A DNA stretch of 33,827 bases, from contig PHBZ01000054.1 of NCBI GenBank assembly GCA_002840755.1, positions 1 through 33,827 of the forward strand. Reading direction: 5' to 3'. Made by a program: the position numbers and the translations under genes. Source of the stretch: Chloroflexi bacterium HGW-Chloroflexi-10 (lineage in GTDB: Bacteria; Chloroflexota; Anaerolineae; Anaerolineales; Anaerolineaceae). The notes beneath the pieces are model-generated. The model made no database searches. It was not told the origin of the DNA and worked only from the letters and a program-made list of their open reading frames with translations. Below, piece after piece: positions 24,195-31,596 of the stretch. Numbering within the stretch: position 1 is the first letter of the stretch; each line of letters begins with the position of its first letter.

Positions 24195-24237
24195 TTTACG
24201 ACAATTTTGCGACAATCTCCAGACAGCTTTACGACAA
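24195..24237 (+). promoter_or_regulatory. Phased direct repeats, probable response-regulator operator
   Basis: TTTACGACAA (24195), TTTGCGACAA (24206) and TTTACGACAA (24228) stand at steps of 11 and 22 bases, on one face of the helix. The empty slot holds the weaker CCAGACAG. OmpR-type regulators bind just such tandem repeats 10-11 bases apart. The sites lie directly before the ABC transporter and after the two-component genes, so the neighbouring regulator is the natural binder. Confidence 0.72.
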
Positions 24238-24248
24238 CTCCCCGGTAT

Positions 24249-24276
24249 CCTTAGAGCAGATAAACACTCTAAGGAG
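24249..24276 (+). promoter_or_regulatory. Hairpin that covers the ribosome-binding site of the ABC ATPase gene
   Basis: CCTTAGAG (24249-24256) and CTCTAAGG (24267-24274) are perfect inverted repeats around a 10-base loop. The AAGGAG ribosome-binding site (24271-24276) overlaps the 3' arm. In the RNA the hairpin would hide part of it and could lower translation. Confidence 0.5.
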
Positions 24277-24282
24277 TACAAA

Positions 24283-25203
24283 ATGCAAGTAAAACATGAT
24301 TTTATCATTGAAACCGAGAAACTCTCGCGCCGTTTTGGACAGGTAGCCGCTGTCAACCAGGTTGACTTGCAGGTGCCGCTGGGCAGCGTCTACGGATTCC
24401 TCGGACCCAACGGCGCCGGTAAAACCACCACGATCCGGATGCTGCTGGGGTTGATCAACCCGGATGCCGGCCAAATCCGCCTCTTCGGCAGCCCGTTTAC
24501 GCGCCACAACTGGCCCACCCTGGCGAAGATTGGCGCGTTGGTTGAAACTCCCAGTCTCTATCCCAACCTGACTGGCCGCGAAAACCTGGAAGCACTGCGC
24601 CGGCTGATCAAGGCCCCACGAGAAAACATTGACGATGTTCTGGACAATGTCCGGTTGGAGCACGACGCTAACCGCCCGGTAAGAGGCTATTCGATGGGCA
24701 TGCGCCAACGCCTGGCGATCGCCATGGCTTTACTCAACAACCCGGCGCTGCTGATTCTGGATGAACCCACCAACGGGCTTGACCCGGCTGGTATTCAGGA
24801 AATGCGAGAGACCATCCGTGAACTGCCTACGCGTCAGGGGGTCACCGTTTTCCTCTCCAGCCACCTGCTGGGAGAAGTGGAACAAATGGCCAGCCATATC
24901 GGCATTATCCATGAAGGCCGCTTGCTTTTTCAGGGCAGCCTGGTTGAGCTGCAAGGCCAGCGTAACCCGATTCTGCACCTGGGAAGCGACCAACCCGAAC
25001 GCGCCCAGCAGATCCTGATGGAAGCCGGCTGGCGGGTACGGCGCAACGGCAGACCCGGCTTGCTCGTTGAAGTGAACGGCAATTCGGATGCGGCTTATAT
25101 CAACAAACAACTGCTGGCAAAGGGACTGAATGTCTTCCAGTTACAGATCGACCAACCCAACCTGGAAGATACCTTCCTGCAGCTAACCCAATCGAAAGCC
25201 TGA
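24283..25203 (+). CDS. ABC transporter ATP-binding protein, bacitracin/lantibiotic type
   Basis: The 306-residue ATPase has Walker A GPNGAGKT (41-48), the signature YSMGMRQRLAIA (136-147; MGM for the usual SGG), Walker B LLILDEPTNGLDP (156-168) and the H-loop SSHLL. A C-terminal extension (about 220-306) ends NLEDTFLQLTQSKA, as in BcrA-like drug-export ATPases. AAGGAG precedes the ATG. The permease gene begins 8 bases after the stop. It powers the membrane partner, probably removing a wall-active peptide antibiotic. Confidence 0.92.
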   Translation: MQVKHDFIIETEKLSRRFGQVAAVNQVDLQVPLGSVYGFLGPNGAGKTTTIRMLLGLINPDAGQIRLFGSPFTRHNWPTLAKIGALVETPSLYPNLTGRENLEALRRLIKAPRENIDDVLDNVRLEHDANRPVRGYSMGMRQRLAIAMALLNNPALLILDEPTNGLDPAGIQEMRETIRELPTRQGVTVFLSSHLLGEVEQMASHIGIIHEGRLLFQGSLVELQGQRNPILHLGSDQPERAQQILMEAGWRVRRNGRPGLLVEVNGNSDAAYINKQLLAKGLNVFQLQIDQPNLEDTFLQLTQSKA

Positions 25204-25211
25204 GGTGAATC

Positions 25212-25967
25212 ATGATAACTTTTATGCGCGCACTCTCTGTGGAACATCTGAAACTCAAGCGTACCCTGACTGTCTGGATGGTGCTGGTAGCGCCCTTCGT
25301 CATCAACCTGATGGTCTTCCTGGTTACCCGTGAACAGGCCATCAACTACGGTGTGCTGGAGCAGACCTGGCTCACTTATGATCAGGATGTATTGATGATG
25401 TGGAGCGTCCTGATGCTGCCGCTGCTGATCACGCTGGAAAGCGCCCTTTTGGGCAACAGTGAACATGCCAACCAGCAATGGAAGCATCTATTTGCCCTGC
25501 CACTGCCGCGCTGGAGTTACTTTGCCGCCAAATGGAGCGTGCTCTTTGAATTGATCCTGGCCGGGTCTATCTTCAACCTGATCTTTGCGCTCCTGGGCGG
25601 CCTGGGCAGCCATCTGCTTTTCCCAACAATGGATCTATCTGCTGCTGCCATTCCATGGAATGAACTGCTGCTCAGCAACGGCAAAGTATTCTTGAGCGCC
25701 ATCCTAATGCTCTCCATTCATACCTGGATCAGCCTGCGCTGGAAAAACATTGTCGTCCCGATCGGTTCCGGGATGGTGGCGGTGGTCATGGCATTGTTCG
25801 TCATGCGCTCCGATAAATATTCACCACTATTTCCCTGGACCCTGCCGATCGCTTCCTTCGGCATGGAAAACGCACCTATGGCGCAAATCCTACTGATCTC
25901 CATATTGGGCGGGCTGCTTTTTGCCTTCTTCGCTGCCTGGGATTTCTCCCGCAGGGAAACATTGTAG
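25212..25967 (+). CDS. ABC-2-type permease, lantibiotic-protection family
   Basis: This 251-residue membrane protein has about six hydrophobic segments (for example VWMVLVAPFVINLMVFLVT, LMMWSVLMLPLLITLESALL, ILAGSIFNLIFALLGGLG, IVVPIGSGMVAVVMALFV, AQILLISILGGLLFAFFAAW). The soluble piece HANQQWKHLFALPLPRWSYF is typical of MutG/SpaE-like immunity permeases. It is the partner of the preceding ATPase. The position between that ATPase and uppP supports a role in resistance to bacitracin-like or lantibiotic peptides. Confidence 0.85.
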   Translation: MITFMRALSVEHLKLKRTLTVWMVLVAPFVINLMVFLVTREQAINYGVLEQTWLTYDQDVLMMWSVLMLPLLITLESALLGNSEHANQQWKHLFALPLPRWSYFAAKWSVLFELILAGSIFNLIFALLGGLGSHLLFPTMDLSAAAIPWNELLLSNGKVFLSAILMLSIHTWISLRWKNIVVPIGSGMVAVVMALFVMRSDKYSPLFPWTLPIASFGMENAPMAQILLISILGGLLFAFFAAWDFSRRETL

Positions 25968-25984
25968 ACTATCATCCAACCATG

Positions 25985-26030
25985 CCATGTGGTGGTTTGG
26001 GGGCTTCCCGGCCACCCGGATCACCACTGG
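25985..26030 (+). promoter_or_regulatory. Stem-loop between the permease and uppP genes
   Basis: CCA-T-GTGGTG (25985-25994) pairs with CACCACTGG (26022-26030) in a 9-base stem with one bulge, and GGG/CCC can pair inside the loop. It fills most of the 85-base gap before uppP, whose AAAGGA site lies 8 bases further on. It might tune uppP expression within the operon. Confidence 0.35.
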
Positions 26031-26052
26031 CAACTTCAAAGGAATTAACCAC

Positions 26053-26874
26053 ATGACAATCTGGCAAGCCATCCTCCTCGGAATACTTCAGGGACTGACC
26101 GAATTTTTACCCATCTCCAGTTCCGCTCACCTCGTGATTGTGCCCTATCTGCTCGGCATGCAAATTCCGGCTGACCAAATTTTCCCCTTCAATGTCCTCG
26201 TACAGTTGGGCACCCTGGCGGCTGTTATCATTTACTTTCGCGCTGACCTGTGGAATATCATCCGCGATTTTATCAGCGGGTTGTTCTACCGCAAGCCCTT
26301 TGGATCGCCTAATGCCAGAAGCGGATGGCTGCTGATCCTGGCTACCATTCCAGCGGGACTCTTCGGTGTACTCATCAAAGATATGGTGGAGCAGGCCTTT
26401 TCTTCCGTCGTGGCAACGGCGCTTTTACTGTTGGTTACCGCCATGATGTTATTCGCCGCTGAAAAAATTGGCAAACCGGAAAAGCAGTTGGCGCAACTCA
26501 CCTGGCTGGATGCGCTCATCATCGGACTTTTTCAGGCACTGGCTATTTTTCCGGGAATTTCACGTTCCGGTTCGACCATCGCCGGCGGCATGTTTCGCCA
26601 GGTGCGCCGCGAAGATGCCGCTCGTTTCTCTTTTCTGATGTCCATTCCGATCATGCTGGGCGCCGGAATTTTTAGCCTGAAAGATCTGTTTGAAATCAGC
26701 GATCTATCGGCCTTCATTACCCCGATGGCGATCGGCTTTGTGAGTGCGGGCATCATCGGTTATGTGAGCATTCACTGGCTGCTGCTCTTCCTCAACAAGC
26801 ACAAACTGAGCAGCTTCGCTTTCTACTGTATCGGCCTCTCCGCGCTGACGCTGGTGGTTACTATGGTGCGCTGA
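26053..26874 (+). CDS. uppP: Undecaprenyl-diphosphatase UppP (BacA)
   Basis: UppP removes a phosphate from undecaprenyl diphosphate, which recycles the lipid carrier of wall synthesis and gives resistance to bacitracin. The 273-residue membrane protein has both signature motifs: QGLTEFLPISSSAH (13-26, with the catalytic glutamate E17) and PGISRSGST (167-175, with R171). Length is normal. AAAGGA precedes the ATG at 26053; a longer frame from 25921 overlaps the permease gene. It closes the cluster of two-component system and ABC exporter, all consistent with defence against bacitracin-like drugs. Confidence 0.95.
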   Translation: MTIWQAILLGILQGLTEFLPISSSAHLVIVPYLLGMQIPADQIFPFNVLVQLGTLAAVIIYFRADLWNIIRDFISGLFYRKPFGSPNARSGWLLILATIPAGLFGVLIKDMVEQAFSSVVATALLLLVTAMMLFAAEKIGKPEKQLAQLTWLDALIIGLFQALAIFPGISRSGSTIAGGMFRQVRREDAARFSFLMSIPIMLGAGIFSLKDLFEISDLSAFITPMAIGFVSAGIIGYVSIHWLLLFLNKHKLSSFAFYCIGLSALTLVVTMVR

Positions 26875-26882
26875 TGTTTCCC

Positions 26883-27041
26883 AGAGGGTATTCGTTTTTT
26901 TCGTTTTTCGCAAAAAAAATTCCAATCGGAACGAATGCTTTTCTGAAAATAGACCTGTATATGTGGGGGGTAGTGTGATTTTTGACTGAAAGATGGATGG
27001 ATATGCGGTTGTCAATGTGCTATATTCGTTTTGGAACGAAT
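26883..27041 (-). repeat. Hairpin-bounded element, copy B (inverted)
   Basis: Read on the minus strand it begins with the hairpin ATTCGTT-CCAA-AACGAAT (27041-27024), then GCACATTGACAACC (27020-27007), an AT-rich middle, a second ATTCGTT, a run of T with GCGAAA and a closing AACGAAT. The order matches copy A (6793-6927). The stems differ from copy A yet remain self-complementary, and within each copy the left and right stem motifs agree (GAATTGTT in A, ATTCGTT in B). Confidence 0.65.
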
Positions 27042-27064
27042 GGGGATTGAATGGGAGAAGAACA

Positions 27065-27099
27065 GGAATGAGGAATGAGGAATGAGGAATGAGGAATGA
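27065..27099. repeat. Five tandem GGAATGA units
   Basis: GGAATGA is repeated five times without change, followed by a variant (GTAATGC). A 140-codon minus-strand frame crosses it, but its protein (HSSFLIP repeats) is a by-product of the repeat. The tract may vary in copy number. Confidence 0.85.
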
Positions 27100-27144
27100 G
27101 TAATGCGGAAAAGATGGAATCTGCATGGATGGGAGGGATTATGT

Positions 27145-27158
27145 GGTTGTTAATGTGC
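27145..27158 (-). repeat. Third copy of the GCACATTAACAACC motif
   Basis: The minus strand reads GCACATTAACAACC, identical to copy A. The bases before it can form only a weak CAAT/ATTG stem, and the rest of the element is not visible. It lies between copy B and the inverted promoter repeat. Confidence 0.5.
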
Positions 27159-27255
27159 CGTGTAACAATTTTTCGCATTGAAGGATGAAAATCTATTTTC
27201 TGAGCAAGGAATGATGGTTATTAATAGTGTCAAAAGTGGTTGATGATTTGTTATT

Positions 27256-27284
27256 ATTGTAGAATAATTGTTCTAATTTGTCAA
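27256..27284 (-). promoter_or_regulatory. Second copy of the promoter/operator repeat
   Basis: Minus strand: TTGACA (27284-27279), a 17-base spacer holding AGAACAATTATTCT, and TACAAT (27261-27256). Over 32 bases it differs from the 6048 promoter at only three positions. Weaker similarity extends about 40 bases upstream. It points into the region with copy B and no gene. Confidence 0.75.
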
Positions 27285-27299
27285 CAGGGAAAAATCTAA

Positions 27300-27553
27300 A
27301 AAAGTTCAAATATTAACCAAAGTAACTAAAGACGGGCACTATGCACCAGTGACTGGAAAGCAGGCATTGTACCGTGTACATCCGGGGAGCGCCGTGCTCC
27401 ACATTTAACCGGGAAATTACTTGTGACTGTGACGGACCGGTGGGGTGAGACGCACGAACAATGGAAGGTAATCTCGTAAATGTTTTTCTACTATACTATA
27501 TAATAAACTCGTACTCCACCCGAGCCCAGGTCTGCCAACAAGGAAGGGGAAAT
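27300..27553. other. Intergenic leader of the nuclease operon
   Basis: The 250 bases before the YhaO-like gene contain a small GC hairpin (GGAGC/GCTCC near 27395) and a TATAAT at 27499-27504 that could be a -10 element, without a convincing -35 element. No gene is recognised; a longer frame from 27461 into the nuclease gene lacks a ribosome-binding site. Confidence 0.4.
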
Positions 27554-28609
27554 ATGCAAATTGCATTCACAGCTGACACCCATTTAGCAAGCGACCAAAA
27601 ACATCCTGAAAGAGAAAATGCCTTAAGAGAAATTCTAAAAGTTATTGCTGACCAAAATATTCAGATCCTGATCATCGCCGGCGATTGTTTTGATCGGGAT
27701 TTTACAAATATTCTGCCATTGGAAGTAATTGTAAAAGAGACAAAGTCTGATGATTTGATGATTTACCTGCTCCCAGGGAATCATGATGAATCGATCAAGC
27801 AATCTTTCTTTTCTTTATCCAATATACGGGTGATCGAGACGACGAGTATAGAAATCATTGCCGGTAAGAAATTCTTGTTTGTGCCATATAAAAATGGACG
27901 TTCGATGGGTGAAGAAATCGGCAGATTTGAAAACGAACTAAAAGGTGAATCCTGGATACTGGTTGGTCATGGGGATTTGTCTTCCTATTCCGCAGCGGGC
28001 ACCCAATACGAACCGGGTATGTATATGCCGTTATCAAAACGGGATTTGAATCTGTTTAAACCTTCATTATGTTTAATGGGGCACATTCATAAACCCATTC
28101 AGGAAAAGAATATTTATTATCCGGGTTCTCCTTGCGGTCTGGATATTACAGAATGCGGGAGAAGGCGTATCGCTATTCTGGATATTGACAACATGCAGCT
28201 AAAAAGCCAAACTATCGAAACGGAAGTAATTTTTCTCAATGAATCAATCCTGATTACTCCCAGTGATGATGAAATTCAACAAGTTGGTAAAGAGATCGAT
28301 CATTTGTTTGAACCTTATTACCCTGCCGAAATTTCAAAAATCAAGCTGCGGCTGAATTTATTTGGATACAGTTTCAATCGTTCCACGCTGGTAAAAAACC
28401 TTGAAGTCTTCCTCAAGGAAAAATATGGTCTAAAAAATTGTGAAATCTTCAGTGATGAGGTCCAACCTGCCAATGAGGATTTTGTACGCCAACAAATTTC
28501 GGAGAAAACAATCAATTTTATCAATGAACTTGATTTTGGAGATGGTGGCGAGAAAAAGAACCAGGTGATGAAAGAGGCTTTGAAGCTGATTTTTGGAGGG
28601 CGATCATGA
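27554..28609 (+). CDS. Mre11/SbcD-like nuclease, YhaO type
   Basis: The 351-residue protein is a metallophosphoesterase-fold DNA nuclease. The metal ligands stand in order: D8 and H10 (ADTH), D44 (AGDCFD), N76-H77 (PGNHDE), H139 (GHGD) and H177/H179 (GHIHKP). A C-terminal part (about 230-351) probably binds the ATPase. GGAAGGGG precedes the ATG at 27554. The stop overlaps the ATG of the Rad50-like gene (ATGA), so both are made together. The partner, with a membrane hairpin, points to the YhaO/YhaN pair of Firmicutes more than to classical SbcCD. Role: DNA-end processing or repair, possibly at the membrane. Confidence 0.85.
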   Translation: MQIAFTADTHLASDQKHPERENALREILKVIADQNIQILIIAGDCFDRDFTNILPLEVIVKETKSDDLMIYLLPGNHDESIKQSFFSLSNIRVIETTSIEIIAGKKFLFVPYKNGRSMGEEIGRFENELKGESWILVGHGDLSSYSAAGTQYEPGMYMPLSKRDLNLFKPSLCLMGHIHKPIQEKNIYYPGSPCGLDITECGRRRIAILDIDNMQLKSQTIETEVIFLNESILITPSDDEIQQVGKEIDHLFEPYYPAEISKIKLRLNLFGYSFNRSTLVKNLEVFLKEKYGLKNCEIFSDEVQPANEDFVRQQISEKTINFINELDFGDGGEKKNQVMKEALKLIFGGRS

Positions 28610-31434
28610 GTATTCGACTGAAAAAATTGGCAACAAAAGACCTGGGTCCATTAAGGGATATCACCATTGATTTTTCAGATGTGAATTTGATCTATGGAAA
28701 AAATGAAAGTGGAAAAACCTTTCTGGTTGAATTCCTGATCTCTTCGTTGTTTAAAAACCCAACATTTCCAGGTATGCGCAAGGTGCCACAGAATGGTTTT
28801 GTAAGTCTGTCCGGAATGAATTCCAACAAGGACACCGAGTTTAAACCAATTAAGAATGCTAAGAAAATCGAAGATTTGTTGATGAAAGATCATGAACGAC
28901 TGCCGCATGATATCAGCAAATTGCTGGTTGTTCGCGGTGGTGAATTAAATTTTGAAGAATCGAAAGAGGGGATCAGTGAAAAGGTGCTTAAGGAGTACCT
29001 CTCTAATGAAGCTACTTTGGATTCGATCAGAAATGGGATATCAAAAACCATCCAGAAATTGGAATTTTCGAATGGGCAAATTTTTGGAAAAAGCACTGGA
29101 GAAAATAAAACAAGAACCCAGATTGAAGATAGTTTAAATGCTGTGGAGCAGTTAATCGCTGAAGCCGACAATTTATTTTCTGATGGGCCGATGCGTGTTA
29201 TTCAAAACAAGCTTGATAGTCATCGGAAAAAATTAGAGTCCCTGGAGAATGACCGGCGGAAATTTGCTTTTCAAACCTACTCTATAAAGAAAAAGTATGA
29301 AAAAACGATTACAGAAAAACAAAGCCAGGTGGAAGCCATTTACGCTGCCATCATCCGGAAATGCGAATTATTTGAAGAAGAAAAGCAGAAATTGATCGAA
29401 AAAAAGAACGAAACCTCAATAAATGTCTTGCAGGAAATCAACTTGCTGGATAGCAGGCTGCTAACGGAAAAGCAAAAAATTGGCGAAATGGTCTTTGCTA
29501 TTCAGAAAATGATAGATCATCTGGAACAAAGAACCATGTTGTTTGATCTCAATCAAATGGATCAAATTGCTTCAAAGGTAAGGACCTATAGAGAAAACAA
29601 AGCCAAAGCTGAGGAACTCCAAAAACAAATGGAACCATTTTCAGACAAGAATGAAAAACTTGTCTGGCTGCAGCAAGCCATTGAAGAATATCAAAATTGT
29701 ATTGGCAGCGAAAAAGAACCCAGACAGGAGAAAGGATGGAAAAACTGGCCGCTCACTATTCTGGCTCTGGTAATCTTTGGGTTGGTATCGATTGTGTTAT
29801 TGGTTTCATCGCAACCCATAATGCTTAAATTGGCTGGGATCTTTTCCGGGCTGGCGATTTCATTATTAATGGTTGTAAACACCATCAACGCCAATCACTC
29901 AATCAAAAATATTTCAGCAAAAGTACAGCACGCCAATACCGAAAGCGAAATTATGGCAATACGAAGGCACTTTGCTGACCTTTTTGGTATTCATGCAGAG
30001 GTTGTTGATTTGCCAACTATAAAGAACCAACGGGATCAATTGAAGGAAGCTGAGATCAGCTTTCAAAGCCTGAAAAAAGGTCTCGATGCCCTGGCTGCTC
30101 AATCCCAAACGCTGGAACATGAAATTCTGGAAACCATGTTCGCCTGGGAAAATGAGCACATATTAGAGAAGCATTGGGAAGATATTCTGGAAAAACACCG
30201 GATGGAAGCCGACAACCTGAGTAAAGAGCTGGTCTATGTAAAAACCTATCTGGAAGGATTGAACCTGACAGAGATCCCGATTGTAAAATCCCCGATATAT
30301 TTTGACAGGGCAATAATCGACCTACAAACCATGATTAAAGCGGCTGAAGAGAATAGAAGGGTTTATTCCAGAGAGTTGGATTTGCGAGAGGCATACCTGG
30401 AGCGGTTTGATCCGGGTGCAAAACAGGGATCTAACCAATCTGCCAATGAATTGAAACCAATGTCTCAATGGGAAGATTTGCTCAAACAATTACTGGAATC
30501 TGAGCAAAAGATGAGCAAAGAAATAACTATTCTGAAAGCTTATTTTGCCGAACAAGATGTGGAGATGCTGAAAGCCCATCCAAGAAACCAGCAAATTGAA
30601 GAGCAAGAATTTGAAACCTTGCGAAAGTTTGTAAATGAAATAAAGGGCACTATCGCTTCCATTGAAAAAGAAGTGAATCAATTGGAACTGCAATTAAGTG
30701 GGCTAAGGGTGTCGCGAGATGCGTATATTGCAGCAGACCCGAATGAGATTGTTGCATTTGACGAAAAAGATTACCAGGATACTGAAGTTAAAATTCAGCA
30801 ATTGGAATGCCAGTTGGAGGAAGAAAAAGGCAACCTGCAAAATCTAAAAATGAAAATAATGGGTTATCTTTCTGCGGAGAATGTGCATTGGGAAGCGTTG
30901 TTATTGGGGCTGAACCAAAAGAAAAAATCTTTGCAAAAAGAGCTTTCGGACCTGGAGGCGAAAATCATAGCCGGGATTTGTGTGAACCAGGTTTTGGATC
31001 AACTGGCTAATGATGAACGGGATCAATTGCGCAGGTCGCTTAACACACCGAGGGTGGTTTCCCCGTTGAAAAAGATTACCGGACATTACCAGGAGTACCT
31101 ATTAGAAAATGAAAGACTGTTTGTGAGAGATGAATACGACACATTCCCAATCAGTGAGGTCAGTACAGGAACGCGAGAGCAAATCTTCCTGAGCTTGCGT
31201 TTGGGTTTTGCTATGAATTTATTGGAAAACGACCATCTGTTTTTAATCCTGGATGACGCATTCCAGCATTCTGATTGGCAGCGGCGTGACAATTTGATCG
31301 ATCAAATGTTTAAACTGGCAACAGACGGATGGCAAATCACTTATTTCACGATGGATGACCATATCCGGGATTTATTTACAAAGACAGCGAAAAACTATAG
31401 CGTGAATTACAACTTGATTACGCTGGAAAAATAA
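28606..31434 (+). CDS. Rad50/SbcC-like ATPase with a membrane hairpin, YhaN type
   Basis: The 942-residue protein has Walker A GKNESGKT (31-38), a long coiled coil, two membrane helices at about 381-401 and 407-427 (WPLTILALVIFGLVSIVLLV; LKLAGIFSGLAISLLMVV), a second coiled coil, and near the end the signature STGTREQIFLSLRLG (about 853) and Walker B LFLILDDAF (about 878). The CXXC zinc hook of Rad50 is absent; the membrane hairpin stands at the position of the hook. B. subtilis YhaN has the same plan. It would tether an ATP-driven nuclease to the membrane. The gene overlaps the nuclease gene by ATGA. Codon use is more AT-rich than the core genes. Confidence 0.87.
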   Translation: MSIRLKKLATKDLGPLRDITIDFSDVNLIYGKNESGKTFLVEFLISSLFKNPTFPGMRKVPQNGFVSLSGMNSNKDTEFKPIKNAKKIEDLLMKDHERLPHDISKLLVVRGGELNFEESKEGISEKVLKEYLSNEATLDSIRNGISKTIQKLEFSNGQIFGKSTGENKTRTQIEDSLNAVEQLIAEADNLFSDGPMRVIQNKLDSHRKKLESLENDRRKFAFQTYSIKKKYEKTITEKQSQVEAIYAAIIRKCELFEEEKQKLIEKKNETSINVLQEINLLDSRLLTEKQKIGEMVFAIQKMIDHLEQRTMLFDLNQMDQIASKVRTYRENKAKAEELQKQMEPFSDKNEKLVWLQQAIEEYQNCIGSEKEPRQEKGWKNWPLTILALVIFGLVSIVLLVSSQPIMLKLAGIFSGLAISLLMVVNTINANHSIKNISAKVQHANTESEIMAIRRHFADLFGIHAEVVDLPTIKNQRDQLKEAEISFQSLKKGLDALAAQSQTLEHEILETMFAWENEHILEKHWEDILEKHRMEADNLSKELVYVKTYLEGLNLTEIPIVKSPIYFDRAIIDLQTMIKAAEENRRVYSRELDLREAYLERFDPGAKQGSNQSANELKPMSQWEDLLKQLLESEQKMSKEITILKAYFAEQDVEMLKAHPRNQQIEEQEFETLRKFVNEIKGTIASIEKEVNQLELQLSGLRVSRDAYIAADPNEIVAFDEKDYQDTEVKIQQLECQLEEEKGNLQNLKMKIMGYLSAENVHWEALLLGLNQKKKSLQKELSDLEAKIIAGICVNQVLDQLANDERDQLRRSLNTPRVVSPLKKITGHYQEYLLENERLFVRDEYDTFPISEVSTGTREQIFLSLRLGFAMNLLENDHLFLILDDAFQHSDWQRRDNLIDQMFKLATDGWQITYFTMDDHIRDLFTKTAKNYSVNYNLITLEK

Positions 31435-31458
31435 CCAAAATCAGGAGGCTGCCACAGA

Positions 31459-31596
31459 AGATCAGTTATATTACACAGACCTGGATTCTCCAGCAGGTGA
31501 ATAAAGCACCTCCTGAGAGTAGAATGAGGATAGCCCATCCAAACATTCTGCACTACAGGACCGAGATCGACCGTTTCGTCAACTGGGTGCGCATGC
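31459..31596 (+). repeat. Recombinase leader repeat, copy 1 (with a 16-base deletion)
   Basis: From 31459 on the sequence matches 33674-33827 except for three substitutions and the absence of 16 bases between 31560 and 31561. The missing bases include half of the ribosome-binding site and the ATG. The repeat begins 25 bases after the YhaN-like stop. It covers the leader and the first codons of the recombinase. Confidence 0.92.

Noticed and set aside
26704..27126. 140-codon minus-strand frame with HSSFLIP repeats
   Set aside because: It is a translation of the GGAATGA tandem repeat and of the antisense of uppP; no start signals.
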